Position numbers and translations under genes: made by a program. The notes beneath the pieces are model-generated. The model made no database searches and was not told where the DNA came from. It was given only the letters and a program-made list of their open reading frames with translations. DNA of 64,000 nucleotides, taken from contig JACBWW010000029.1 in NCBI GenBank assembly GCA_020086605.1, positions 1,254,748 to 1,318,747 on the forward strand. Reading direction: 5' to 3'. Below are positions 25,025 to 37,800 of this stretch, in pieces; positions within the stretch are counted from its first letter, which is position 1; each line of letters begins with the position of its first letter. Origin of the DNA: Lanius collurio (lineage: Eukaryota; Chordata; Aves; Passeriformes; Laniidae).

Positions 25025-25315
25025 CTCAGAGACACTAATGACCCGCTGTTTTTATGGAACCTCACTACACTGCCACGAAGAGCACCAGCTCATCAGGACT
25101 GAGAGAAATCTGAGACTGACTTGTCCTATTTTTCCTCTGAAATCTTCACCAAGTAGTAAACTTTTTTTGGAAGGGGAAAGGGGGTAAAAGATGTTAAAGC
25201 TCCCCCTCACACCGTTAGGGCACCTGTACCTAATGTACATTTTCTTTAAGATTTAAAAAGATGTTAGGAAATATTTTATAAAACTTTTTTGCAATAAATG
25301 ACGCATGAAATTCTG
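25025..25315 (+). other. Candidate alternative terminal exon downstream of PWWP2A
   Basis: A good acceptor ('tctctccccttttcag') ends at 25024. In phase 0 the first 25 codons (LRDTNDPLFLWNLTTLPRRA and on) stay open to a TGA at 25100-25102. About 190 bp later there is an AATAAA at 25293. The block looks like a compact last exon. An overlapping second frame from the same acceptor stays open to 25187, so the true frame is unsettled. Human PWWP2A has shorter isoforms with alternative ends, as I recall. Whether this is their avian equivalent is inference. Confidence 0.3.
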
Positions 25316-27515
25316 AAAGACTCTATGACACTTACATGCAAGGAACCACTTGAATTGTTAGGATGAAGACTCACTGCAGATAACTGGGGTTTTTGTAATG
25401 TGACAGTCACGTTTGTATGTTTTGAGAGGTGCCAGTGACGGAGCCAATTTGCCTGGGAAGTTGACTGTAACTTTTGAACTTTTCTTTTAATTCTTGACTT
25501 TAGCATTGCAATTTTCCATTCTCTGAGGCTTAGTTAGTATTTAGTGCAGGTGTTAGCAGAGCTGTGATCTGTGATCAAAGCATGTCCGAACCCAGTTGTA
25601 TTGTGAAATATGAACAGTCCTGCTATTTGAGACCAACATTTCCCATAGAGGTGATGGAAAGGACAGTGAACACAAACTCCATGGATCTCTGTTTTATGGG
25701 AAAGCTCCTTCTGTGTGAATATGGTTGCATTTTATTTATGCTGTTGTAACACTTAGGGAATTGAGGGTTGTGGAATGACCTTGAGAGGGGCTACGAGGCA
25801 GAGAGCAGCATTTTGCTTATAATCCTATAACAGGATGGGAATCATGAATGGAGAGTGATTCAATGGGATGGCATTTCTATTTCAAATCATGGGTTATTTT
25901 TTCTTTTTGACATAAATATTTTTCAGATAGGTAACTAGTAGAGAGCAAAGGTTTTATTAGAATTTCTGATGGTTGTTGATCTGACTTGTGTTGACTTCTT
26001 TGAAAAGCTGTAAATCAAAAAAAAAAGAAACCCACTGGGTTTTATCCATTTTATTCCCCTCCCACAAAGGTCTTGGGTAAGACTGACTTCAGTGGAGCTT
26101 GGGAATGCTGGACACGCTGCTGAAATCTTGAGTTATGAAATATTAATTTATTTGTCACTAATTATTTCCATTGTGTGCACACTGTCTCGGCAGAACCATT
26201 TCTTTAAAGTTCTTAGCAGGGGATTTATTGTGTAACCTGGGAAAATAAATATTTGTTTTGAAGAGATGAAAATGTGCACATAATCTACTAAAAGTCAAAT
26301 TTCTGTTTCTATAGAGATGAAAAGACTTGTAGGAAACTTTTCCTCCTTACTGATATCCTGATTCAATTGGAGAAAATAGAATGTCTTTGTCTGGATCATT
26401 TAAAACCAGAGGGACTTTTCCAAGGGGCCTCTGGGTCAGCACAAAGACAATTTCTTCGTGTCTGGAGCCTGAATGAACCACATGGAATTTGAAGTTAGGA
26501 CAACTCTATCGTTGGCAACAGGTTTATAACTTGTTAAACAATCTGAGAGGGGGAAGTGAGAGGCTGGGACAGGCCCCCAAATCCCAGCCAGGCCCATCAG
26601 GGATTCACACACTGAGTGTGTGGCAGCTCATGCTTTGTGCTGGTTCCGTGTCTGCTTTTCAGAGCTAAATTCTTTGTTTATAAATGCAGAAATTGAATAT
26701 TCACTACCTGCTTTTTAAAAACAGGCTGTACAGTGCTGTGCAGTGCGTTCAAATTGTACTGTTTGCCATAATGATTTCGTCATAAACTACAAACTTTTTT
26801 TTAATTTGGATGAATATTTGTTCTACAGTGCTTTTCCTTTTCACCAGTGGAAGAGGCCCAGCAGTCTGGTCCTGCTCAAGGCCTGAGATGCTACTAGAAC
26901 TGAAAGGTTGAGACATGTGAATGAGGAAAGGGGTGACTTGGTGCCGGGTCCGTGCCAGCCTTTCACCTCTGCTTGGATTCACAATGGATGGGGGCTTGGC
27001 CTAGTCAGGTACATTTTCCCCCACCCCCCCAAAAACCAAACAGAAAAGCCACCAAACCACATGGCACAAACCAGTTTCTGCTCAGGAAAAAGGCCCGGGA
27101 CTGTGGTGGCAGGGTTGTTGCACATGGGGTTGAGGAGTGCCTGCTGTTGTTTTGGAAGCCGGTAGTGCCTGGCTGTGCCCCCGGATCTCCCAGGGCTCCC
27201 CTTCCCTCCCCTCCCTGAGCACAGCAGCTGAACCAGGAGGGATTGACCCAAGGGATGCAGGTGTGCACTGGAGAATATGGGTATAGAGCAAATAGCATCC
27301 AAGGGAGCTCATGTCTGCCTTGCTTTTCCCAGCATTGCGTTGGAAACCACATTTTCATTTGGAAATGAAATTGTCAGGGATATTCTAATGAGAGAGAGTG
27401 ACAGTAATGTATTGCTTTTCACTTTTTTGCTTTAGTTGCTTAATATTTAAGCTTTGCTCCGTGCTACCTTCTTGTCTGTATATTGAATGGTCACTATGCC
27501 TCTTTCATTTTGTAG

Positions 27516-27620
27516 ACTTGAATGAGGAAAATCTGATTCACCCTTTAAGGTTTGCTGAGAAGTAAAAATGATAAAGAATGTTGTGTAACATTTATTCAAA
27601 TAAAGCCTTGATTTTTTTCA
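27516..27620 (+). other. Candidate second alternative terminal exon downstream of PWWP2A
   Basis: Acceptor 'tctttcattttgtag' ends at 27515. Joined in phase 1 to the PWWP2A donor at 15449 it reads DLNEENLIHPLRFAEK then TAA (27563-27565), followed 34 bp later by AATAAA (27599-27604). Splice phase, short open frame and poly(A) signal agree, but this is inference without transcript data. Confidence 0.3.
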
Positions 27621-28224
27621 GTGCTCTTTTAAAGGGAAATAATGTTTTGATGTCTTTAACTTTCTTGCTTCATTAGTCCTTGATCCCAAAGCCTTTGATT
27701 TATGTCAAAAGTGATTTTTCTGGATTAAACAAAGATTAAACTGAGGTTGCTGGTCCACTCATGGAATTCCATCACGTGGACAAGTATCTACCTAACCTCA
27801 CCTTTCACATGGCTGAAATATCCCAAGCCATGCTCAGCTAGCTGGATGCTTCCCACAAGCAGCAGGAAAATTTGTAATTAGCAAGAAAAGATGGTGTGGT
27901 AGAGACAGATCCAAGGCAGCTCTGGTGGCTCTGCCACAGTGCCAGGAGGAGGAGGGGATGCCATGGGAAGGGGCTCCTGCCCTGGCACATGCAGTCCTTG
28001 GGCTGGTTTTTATGGAGTTCTCACAGTTTCAGACAAATCTTGCCCTCACAGGTAAGTGTGAGAGGAGGTTTCTCCATCCAGGGAGGAATTGCCTTGTCCT
28101 GAGCTGTGTTCCCTTGCCCTGGAGCAGGGATCAGGAGTGGTAACTCCTGTTCCAGAGCTCCATCCCACTGTGCTCAGAGCAGGGCCATGGCAGCAAGTAT
28201 TTCTCCAAAATATCTGGTGGTGTT

Positions 28225-28290
28225 GTTTTGGTGCTTGGACTTGGTGATCTGAAAGGTCTTTTCCAAGCTTAGTCATTCCATAATTCTAAG
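28225..28290 (+). mobile_element. CR1 LINE 3' end fragment
   Basis: 'gtgcttggacttggtgatct' is followed by 'gaaaggtcttttccaagctt' and 'agtcattccataattcta', which is the CR1 3' terminus. Only the last about 65 bp are recognisable. Confidence 0.8.
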
Positions 28291-28599
28291 GAATGGCAGG
28301 CTCTGGAGTTGCACTTTCCCTTCAAATAGAAGGCTGCATTTATACACATTTTTTTTTTCCACTTGCATTTTTGTTACTGTAAAGAAAGATTCCCTAAGTT
28401 AACTTGAGCTCCTGGACTAAACAAAAAATAAGCTGCTTGAGTAAACTTGATTTCTAGGGAGTTCTGATTTTCATGAAGCGTTGGGGGTTTTATGGCACAG
28501 CCAGGAGCTGGTGGGTCACCCAGAGGTACTGACCCTGCTGGGAAGGGGTTGTTGCAGTGACTTCTTGTTGATAATCAGGAGTTTTCCCCCCAAACGGAA

Positions 28600-29080
28600 T
28601 TAACTGTGAAATGCTGCTGTTGGCTCAGCCCGGGATGCTTTGGAAGCTCTGTGACAAACACCCACATCTGCCTGCGGCCGAGCACAGCTCCGGCAGATGG
28701 TTTTCCTTCATGGTTGTTTCTCATTCTGTCGCGGTTACAGAAACTCCCATCCCTTTTCTCTCATTATTCCTTCAGCCTTGCAGCAGTTCCTCTTGAATTG
28801 GCGATCCTCATTAGGCTGGGAAATCCTGCTGAAATGTAATTGCTCGCTAATGGCTTTTCCTTTGTGACACGGAGTTGGCAGCAGCGCTGTGGGGACGGAG
28901 CCACGAGAGAGGTTGGCCGGGCAGATTTCAGAGCTCTGCAATTACTCCGTGGATTAATCCTCACTCCAGTGGCTGGCAAAGGGATAAAGGTGACCCAAGT
29001 GAGGCCAGGCCCACACAAGGCCCCTCTGATGGCTTTTGCTGCTGCCCTCGAGCATCAAAAGGGCGACGCTTAATGAGGGC
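28600..29080. promoter_or_regulatory. Candidate regulatory element (E-box/homeodomain-rich)
   Basis: This non-repeat, CpG-containing block lies in AT-rich surroundings. It has an inverted pair of E-boxes, CATCTGCC at 28665-28672 and GGCAGATG at 28692-28699, and a run of homeodomain-like cores near 28838-28852 ('gtaattgctcgctaatgg') and 28938-28960 ('caattactccgtggattaat'). No protein is encoded. Function is inferred from motif density only. Confidence 0.3.
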
Positions 29081-31814
29081 AAAAGTGCGGCTCTGGCACA
29101 GGGGGTTTGGAGAGATTCCCGTCCAAAGTGTGAGGGATCAGAGTTTAGATCTTGCACACTGAGACCAGCAGGGACATTCCTGAAGGGAATGGGGGCTCGG
29201 TGACAGTGACATGATGAATTCACACTGTCACACACCGGGGATTTTGGAGCATTTCAGGTGAGGCCGTCGGGCCCTGCCTGAGGCGCGGCTGGGCCTGAGG
29301 GGCTTCCCGTTCCCTCAGAGCTCCCTGGGCTCCTCTCCTGCATTGTGGAACGTGTCTGGCTGCCAGGTTGGCATGGAGAGACCTTTCTGTGCTTGAGGAC
29401 TTTATGGACAGCTGAGAATGCCCCAGGCTGGGAGGATTCTGTGGCAGGTGAGGTGTGTTTGGGTGCTCAGAGCTCATCCCTCTGCTCCAAGGGAAGCAGT
29501 GCCAGGACCAAGCCCCCCGGGGCAGAACCAAGTCCTTGGCACCAACTCCTCCTCACTGCTGTGGTTCTGTGTCCTCCTTCCTTGTTCTCGCTCCAGTTGT
29601 TTTGGGATTTGTTCTCCCCATTCCGCAGGCAGAGCAGGGAGCCAGGAAAAAGCTCCTGTTGTTTGCTGGGTCATTCTGTGGGGTTTATTCACATTCCATA
29701 TCTGGCTTTTATGGTTCTGCTCCTGCTTTTCCCTCGTGTGTCTCTGCTCTTTGTTTTGCCTCCCTTGCTGGGTTTGCAGCACAAGCCGTGAGTGCTCCAC
29801 GCTTGGCAGACTGGACTGCCCTGCAGAGGTTTTTTGACATGTTCTGCATTTGGGGTAAATATTCCAAGCCCAGGAGGGGTAGTTCTAATTTTGAAATCCA
29901 AATTTTCAGCTGAGCTCGGCATCTTAAGAGCTTGAGGACTGGAATTTCTGACTGTGATTGTCTTGGTCATTAAATATTAAGTGAGGCTGTTCCTGCTGGA
30001 GGGCTCATCCAAACACTGAAGGCTCTGAGATGTCAGGGGAAGGGGCTGGGGGCTCCAGAGTGTTCAGGGGTGGATACTGGATAAGGATAAGACCCCAGGA
30101 ATACTGGCACTGATGGATGAGGATGATGCTTCTGTGATTCTCTCACTTGGCTGTGGTTGCCTTTAAAAGGCAGCATTGGGCATGAGCTGTGAGAGCAGGA
30201 CTGGGGGGGTTGGACTTCACACCCCTCTGCATTAACACTGCAGGATCCTGTCAGGAGCCATCAGCTGCATCTTGGCTTGGAAAACCTGCTGCTGGCTCCA
30301 GCTTCCATGGCCTCAGCTGCATTCCAGCTGGGAGCAGGGACACAAACGTGTGTTGGGGCACAGTGAGAGCTGTGGCTTCAAGGGCAGCTCAGGGCTGGGG
30401 CCATGGGCAGGAAATGTGTGAGCTCCCAGCCTCCTCCTCTCCCTAAGTTCCCAAGTACTGCAATTTGTCCTCCCTCAGACAGGGAAGTGCCCCACGATGG
30501 AGGGTCACAGCCAGAGGAGCTCATAGAAATAGGGCAAATGCAATTAGAAAAGCCCTGGCCCTGCTGCCTCTCCAGGGACCTGCTGGGTACTCAGAAATAC
30601 ACTTAGGAAGCTCTTCCAGCAGCCACCGCCCAGACGAGATAACAGCATTTCCCTTTCTTCCTGACATCCCCGTTCCCTGCAGGGAGGGGGGTGCTGCAGT
30701 TCGCTGCCAGAGGCAGGAATGAAAACCCACTGGCCAGTGTGTGCTCCTCCCAGAACAGGCACGGCTCCCTCCCGGATCCTTCCCAGCTCCTTAGCTGCCA
30801 GACAGTCAGTCCCTGGTCAGCAGCTGCTCCTGGAGCTGATGGACACCAGGCAGGCAGTGCTGGGAGCCCGGAGCAGAGCACTGGACCCAGCCAGGCCAGG
30901 AAAGGCAAACCTAACCCTGCTGCATCCACTTTGGGAATGCAGGATTTGTAAATTTTCTCCTTGAGAAAAAACGGGTGGGAAATGTGCAGTTCTGGGGACT
31001 CCAGGCTGCAGCTGCAGCTGGTTTCCAATCAGGAGATTCCCACTGAATGTGCAGAATCAGGAAAAAAAAGGGGTTTATTTTAATTTTCAGTTGATTTAGG
31101 GCCTTTAATCTTTGTCAGGGTAGGCAGTGATGCCTCTGGCTTAGTGCCACAATTCCTGTGCCAAGAGCTGCCCAGAGCCCCCCCAGCAGCGACTCCCCAG
31201 CAGTCACAGCCCTGCCCGGGGTGGGAAAAATGAAGTTGCTGAGCAAGAAAATGTTGGGATTCATCCAAACAGGGAAAGCTTGTGAATGAGCAATGTATGA
31301 AAGCTGCACATTAAATGTGCCCCAGCACATCTTTGCCCATGTTGGAGAGGAGGCACTGGGATATAATTGGTTCTTGGCTGCAGCAGTAATCCCTTGGGAA
31401 TAACACAGCTAATTACAGCCTAGGAACTGGTGACCAGCAGCTTCTCCTCTCTCCCAGGCTGTGCTAATCAGGGGCAGGTAGATCCCAGAAGTTTTGTGCT
31501 AATCAAGGAGGGAAGGATTGGGCTTCAGAGCTCGGTGCTTTGTCAAATCCTGAATTTCCCAAGGGATAAGCTGGGGGGATTTTGGATCCCGCTGGGCAGG
31601 AGGGATCAGCCGTGCTGGGCCTGTGTCAGTCCCACAGACCCTTCCCTGCAGTGTGGCCTCCAGCTGCCTCCCTGGGGGCTGGGGGAGACAGAGCTGAAGC
31701 TGTGAACTGGGGAGCTGCTTTTTTTGTCTTTTAAGAGATGTTAAATGCTCCAGATCCTTGGTGGGAAGGAAGGAACTGCAGGTGTTCATCTCCTCTGAGG
31801 GCCAGGCCCTGGGA

Positions 31815-32000
31815 CTCACAGGCAGGACCTGGAACGAGCTGTTCCAGGCCAGGCTGGACGAGGCTTGGAGCAAAGTGGTCTCTGGAAGTTGTTCCTGGTC
31901 TCTGGAAGGTGCCCCTGCCCATGGCAGGGAGTGGAACTGGATGAGCTTTTATGCCCCTTCCAGCCCAAACCATCCTGGCAGTCTGTGATGCTCTGAGATC
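31815..32000 (+). mobile_element. CR1 LINE 3' fragment
   Basis: 'gctgttccaggccaggctgg', 'acgaggcttggagcaaagtg', 'tgcccatggcagggagtgga' and 'ccccttccagcccaaaccat' occur in CR1 order and end near 'gtctgtgatgctctg'. A short internal duplication ('gttcctggtctctggaag') is visible. Confidence 0.85.
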
Positions 32001-33924
32001 TAAAGCTCAGCCCATCTGCAGCCAAAAGGATTAAAGACTCTGAGGGAACAGAGAAGTGAGTGAGAACCTTTGCATAAGACAGAGATAAATCCCAGTGTCA
32101 GTTCTGGTGTCAAAAAATGGAAGGTCTGAGCCACAAGTGTTACAGAAATCCTGCAGGAAGCTCTTTGGGGGGAGAGACTTAACCCAGCTCATGGACAAGA
32201 CCAACATTCCCTTTATTTCTGTGGAAATGCCTCAAGGGAAAGGCCAGGTACTGAAAGGTTTTGTGTTTGGCAGGCAAAGGAAGGAGGAACAAAGGTGGGA
32301 GCTGAGGATGGACAGTTCCAGCTGGAAAAGAGGCCCGTGCTGGTCACCAGGAAGGTGAGTAACTGTTGGAACAGCTGAGCAAGGAACTGTTTGGTTTAAG
32401 AGCACTTATATTTAAAAGATTATGTTTCATAGAAGTTTTTTCCTATTAGAGGTTGTAAATCCAACATGTGTGACTCAAAACTCACTGGCACTCCCCGAGT
32501 TGTGGCCAGTGGCACCAGGGGGAAGCACCAGTTACTCTACTGGTGGCAGCTCTCAGGACTAGTTTAAACATAAAAGAACACTTAAAATCAAAAGCTAAAT
32601 ACATGCACTTGTTCAGGATTTGGACAATGCAAAAGGACTTTCAATTAATTGGAATTTTGCCTAGAGGAGAACTTGCTGTCCTGGCAGATAACAATTACAA
32701 GAGGTTTCTGGTCCAGCTGGAGAGTGGCACTGAGGAGGGAGGGATGACCTGGAGGTTTGAGTCCTCAGTACCAGAGTGCCCAATTCCCAGTGACTTTCAC
32801 ACAATCCAATTAAATTACAAACACTAATCAGCTGCAGTCCTGCTGCCTGTGCCCTTCCCTTTATTGGAAAACTACAGGTGCACATCAGGCATCCTGCAGA
32901 GGAGTTGCACAGTGATTTGATGATGTGTTTGCACAGTAGGTGGGAAATTCAAAAGCTTTGTTGTTCTTTTATTTCCCAGAAATTCCCCAGCCTCCAGCTG
33001 AGAAGGAATATTTGCAGCTCCCCAGGCCTTCAAAGAGGTGAAGCAGGAACAGAGTGGAAGAACAGAACTCGTGTGCCTGAAGCAGCAGGTTGGAAAAGGC
33101 CACTGGTGTAACTGGGCACAAGAGCCACCCACAGGTGAGTGACACTGCACACAGTGTGGGGAGGGACAGAAACCCACTGGTCAGAGCAAGGAAATTTTAA
33201 AGAATTTTTTAAAAATTAAAATTTAAAGCACCCGAGGTAGTTCTAAAGTGATTCCATTTTTGCACATGCCAGGGGTGTGCTGGGATGTTGCAGGGCCCAG
33301 CTGGTGATGCAGGGCTGCAGCTGGGGCCTTACAAGGCCCAGGTGCCCCTGAGCCCAGCCCAGCCCTGCCCAGGGCTCTCTGCAGCAGCCAGGACACCTCT
33401 GCTCTGCAGTGCTCCAGGTTTTAGGGACAATTATTAACACTTCTGCTAATCCCAAGCCACTGAGCCTTCCCTGCAGAGCTTGGCTCAGGCAGCAGAGGTT
33501 TCACAGCTCAGCAGCCCCTCGGGCCCAGCTCTAAACTAAAACTAAACTAAAAATGCAGCAGGACAGAGTTTAACAATCAAAAAAACCTTTCACAGCTGCA
33601 GAGACAAAAATAATATTAAAGCACCAAACCCGCCGTGCCTGGGAAGGCTTTTCCTTTCAGTGCTGGAGCTGCTCAATTTCAGGCACACAGAGACTTCCTG
33701 AAATGAACTGGAGATGACACCCAACAGCCAAGGCAGCCACTGCTAATTACTTAATTAAATCATGTACTGAAATCTGCATGGAGACAACTGCAGAATCTGC
33801 CTCCCCTGTAAACACTTCAGCATTGATAAAACCCAGGAAAGCCAGAATTACAAAAGGCACCTTCTCCAAAAGCTGAATGAACCACCACAACAGAACACAT
33901 AGATAAATAGATTTATATTTATAT

Positions 33925-33975
33925 CACAGCCTGGTTTGGGCTGGAAGGGCCCTCAGAGATCATCTCATTCTATGA
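33925..33975 (-). mobile_element. CR1 LINE 3' end fragment (inverted)
   Basis: 'atcacagcctggtttgggct' followed by 'ggaagggccctcagagatca' is the reverse complement of the CR1 3' terminus. Only about 50 bp is recognisable, just beyond the TTC1 3' end. Confidence 0.75.
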
Positions 33976-34309
33976 ACATTTCCAAGTCCTCAAGGTCTTG
34001 CAGACCTTTTGCAATCAACTCCTGTGGATCCCTGCAACATGAATGGATCTCAGACAAGCACATTTCATTTGAAGGTACCTTAATGGGGTGTGTAGATACA
34101 GAGGGAGGCACAAAATGTCATTTTTGCCCTCAGAAAAATTCTTATCAAGCAAACAGACTGCTGGAAGGGTGGCATGGAGTGAAATTACAACATTACTGCA
34201 AGCAGGGCCAAAAAATCCCAGTGAATGTCCTGCAAGGTGTTATTTGTGGGACCTTTAACAACAAACCCACCCTGGGGAGAGCTCAGCCCAGCCAAGAACC
34301 TCACAACTC

Positions 34310-34753
34310 ACAGAGCAGAAGTACCAAGCCTTTATTACAAGATCCATGATTCCAGGGCAGAGCCGTGTCCAGCGGTGCCAGTCCCACCCAACAGGGGGTG
34401 GGGCAGTGCTGCTGCTGGATTCCCCCATTCCCAGGACACCACCAGCCATTGTCCAGCCTGTGGATTCCCCTGAACTGCTGCTATCACTGTGCTGAGTGGG
34501 CCAAACCAAGGAACTGCCTCTTGGAAGAGCCAAACACCGCAAGGGAAGGGGGAAAAAATTGAAAAAAAAGAATAAATCACACACTGGACACAGTTATCAC
34601 TATGAGAAGTCAAATGAGTTGCTTTACATCCACATTGCAAACAATTTCACAAGCTGGGAAATGAGTTTGCTGAGTCTCCTCTTCCCCTGGGGGTGGAGGG
34701 TGTTGGTTTGCTGGGTCCTGGCAGGGGATGTGCAGCGCCACACTGAATCCATG
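34310..34753 (-). other. TTC1: TTC1 3'UTR with poly(A) signal
   Basis: After the TTC1 stop (34754-34756) the - strand runs about 420 bp to an AATAAA, seen as tttatt at 34331-34336 on the + strand in 'ccaagcctttattacaag'. Cleavage is expected near 34310-34320. The + strand open frames here are shadows. Confidence 0.75.
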
Positions 34754-34887
34754 TTATCTGTTGTTGTTGGGGTTTTGAACAAAATTGATGGAGTAGGAGC
34801 CAGTTGAGGAATCCTGTTTGACCTGGAAGTTCTCTGTTGACAGGCCAAAGGGGCGCAGAACCAAATTGCCCAGATCCTTCAGTTTGC
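34754..34887 (-). CDS. TTC1: TTC1 exon 8 (last coding exon)
   Basis: Encodes residues 245-288: [33 protein letters not shown] and the terminal [13 protein letters not shown], nearly identical to the mammalian TTC1 C-terminus. Acceptor ttgcag lies just before 34887, and the first two bases complete a Gly codon begun in exon 7. This highly conserved tail follows the third TPR. Confidence 0.96.
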
Positions 34888-37800
34888 CTGCAATGACATC
34901 CCAAAAAAACATGGTGAGAGCTGAGCAGAGGGAAAACTCCCATGGAATTACACCCAACTACACAGCCCAGCCCTGCTGATTTATCCATCACAGGTAAATG
35001 CTGAGGAAACCTCTGCACTTAGTTAATATTTAGGCTCTTAGCAGGAATTAAAAATCGTTGTTAAATATCCACAGGGAATGAGAGTTAATAAAGTCATGTC
35101 AGTATGGGGATCACACGTGATTTCTGACTCTGGAAAATGCACCTTGCTACAGCTGTAAGAGGGCAAGGACAACAAAAGGACATCCTTTAAAAAAATCAGA
35201 TCTAGAAATTACAGAATGGATAAACTGAAACAGGAAGCAGAGGTAACAACTCCACTGCTGGCTGAACACAAAACCCCTGGCATGACAACACAAAGGAAGG
35301 TGGTGGTCAGTTTTCCAAGAAAAACATTCTTTTCCTCCTGGTTTCAATGCAGAATTGTAGATTTCCCAAAGAAGCAGCAGAAGTTTGGACAAGCTGAAGC
35401 TCCCCAGCACAGCATGGATTTGGGGCTTTATGATAATTCCAGCAGCACATCCCAGATCACCTTCCTGCTCTCTCCCTCCCCAGCCAGGCTCTGGGGCAGC
35501 CACACTGAATTAATTGTTAATGAGGCAGAAGAAAGCCTTGGCTTTTCTGGGCCCTCCACTGCTGCTGCTGTCCTGGCACACACAGAGCCAGCATTGTAGG
35601 GGAGCTCTGTCTCCTCCTCCCCCAGCTCCTTTCAGGCCTAAATTAAGGGCTGTAGTGAACTCCAACCCCCTCCCAAAGAAAAGTTCCCTCAGAGCCTGTG
35701 CTGGGAGGAAGGAAAAGGCACCACGTGGAGCTGGGACTCAGCTGCAGAGGCTGCCCAGCCTCCAACGCTCCCTGTCCCCAAGCAGGGTCACCCTCTGCTC
35801 CTTCTGCCCTTATTCTCACACATTTTGCTTTTTTTCTTTCAAACACACCCTGTTTATTTTCCACCTGCAACTCCAGCACAGTCAGGTTCTTCAGCAAAGC
35901 AAATATTCAGGGGTTAACAAGAAAACAGAACTGTAAAAATCAATTTAGGGCTCAGAAGTCTGTGATTCATTACTCACCTAAACTGCAATTTAACACCCTA
36001 TTGAAAGAGGCAGATGCAGGAAAAGATTACTCACAATTTACATTAAGATGTAACAGCCAAAATTAATTGCTATTCAGTCTTTCTGGCAATAATTCTGTCT
36101 TAGCTGCTGGTGTTAATGTGGGGTTTGGAAGTTGAAAAGCTCCATCTTGCTTGTGTAAAGAATTCTTTTGGAGAAAAGACAAATTTCCTGATGAGGTCTC
36201 CCCTCGGTGTAACTTTTTATATTACCAACATTTTTAAGCAATTAAAAGAGCAAGGGCAAATCTTTCTCCCTTCCCTAAATGGTAAATGAGGGGTGAATTG
36301 TAACTGGAATTTGGATCTGGTTTAACTATTTAAACTCACCTTGTGCAAGTTTGGGGTTTAGCATCTCAGCTGCAAACACAACATAGCTGGCAATATAAAA
36401 ACCCAAACCAACCAAATCCCATAATCGTTTAGGCACAAAGCCTAATAAATATCCTTGCTGATCTCAGGTAGCTGGAAAAATCTCCTTTTGGCAGGAAGGC
36501 CCAGGTGAGGTGCTCTGGCCCCCAAACTGCTGAAACCATTCCAAAGCTCCCCTCTCCTGACACCCTCTCCCCAAAGGAGTGGTCCCAGATATCACAATAC
36601 TTATAAAAGTCTCTAAACAAGACTGGAAATCGTTGGCTTTAAGGAGAGAAATACAGAAACCTCCCAGAAAATGGTTGTTGTTCACATCTGTTGAGGCAGA
36701 GGATGCTCATGGAAGCACAGAGGGAAAGAAGCACTTGGATTTCAAAGCTCCTTCCCAAGGCTGCTCCAAGTCCAGCTCTCTTTGATGTGAACTCAGGGGT
36801 CACTTCATCCTGAGCAAACATCACTGGCAGCTGAGCTGATGGAAAACATGGAATAACTGAAGTACAAATGCCAGCCTTGGAAAAGGGAGATCCTTGAGGG
36901 GACACAGCAGGAGCAGACTTGGCTTGGCCACAAACCAGGATTTTTCTGGTGACATCAACCTCAGCAGTCACATGGGCCAGCACTTGCACACAAGGAAAAT
37001 CCAGCCAGGAATGTGTGCTCTGGGGCATTTACACACAAGCACTGCACAAAGGGTTCAGCCTCTGACAGAGATGAGCTGCAGCCCTGGGAAACAGGAAGCA
37101 CACTTGGGAAGGAGGAGGATGCACTCCATTTATCTGGGTTTGTTTGTACTCAGCTCCAGTGTCGTGACAGTGGGAGATGGTTGGGCAACCCAGGGCTTGT
37201 TTGAGTTAAAAGAATAAAAGCTCAGTAAAACCAAGACAGGCCAATGCACTGACTGAGGATCAGTTCAATATCCAAATTGTTCCTAATTTCAGTTCAGTGC
37301 TCCTGGAGCAGGCCCTGCCTGGAACTCTCAGGATGCCTCTGATTTGCTGTGCTGGAACCCAAAAGTCTGGAGTACAACCCAGGCACCTGAGCTGCCCTGT
37401 GGGAAGGCAGGAATGTCCCCCTGGCACTGTGCAGGCCCAGTCAGAGGAGCTCCTGCCACAATGCCACGAGCCAGGTCCATCCTGGCAGTGGGAAATGCCA
37501 CCAGAAAGGGTGGAAAAGAGGGAACAGCTTCACACAAATTCACTGCACAATGGAACAATCCAAAGGAATCTCATAACCACCACATCCCATTGTGTTTCTC
37601 TCCTCCCACTCCTTCCAGAACTCCCACCTAAATCCCCTCCAGGGCTTTCCCCTGACCTCAGCCAGAGCTGCAGCACTTTGCAAACCTTGGGAAGTGTTTC
37701 CTTCCTCCCTGGGCAGCTCCATGGCATCACCACTGCCTCCCTTAACAGCAACACACAGGAAATCTGGGACACTCAGGAGAAGGAGCTGCCCACACTCCTG

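Larger units (their letters stand above)
17351..34309. other. Intergenic space between convergent PWWP2A and TTC1
   Basis: About 17 kb separate the two tail-to-tail genes. It contains CR1 remnants (19185, 23616, 24278, 28225, 31815, 33925), two candidate downstream alternative exons of PWWP2A (24911-25315 and 27516-27620) and a CpG-containing, homeodomain/E-box-rich block at about 28600-29080. I see no independent protein-coding gene. All other open frames are short and repeat-like or low-similarity. Confidence 0.65.
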
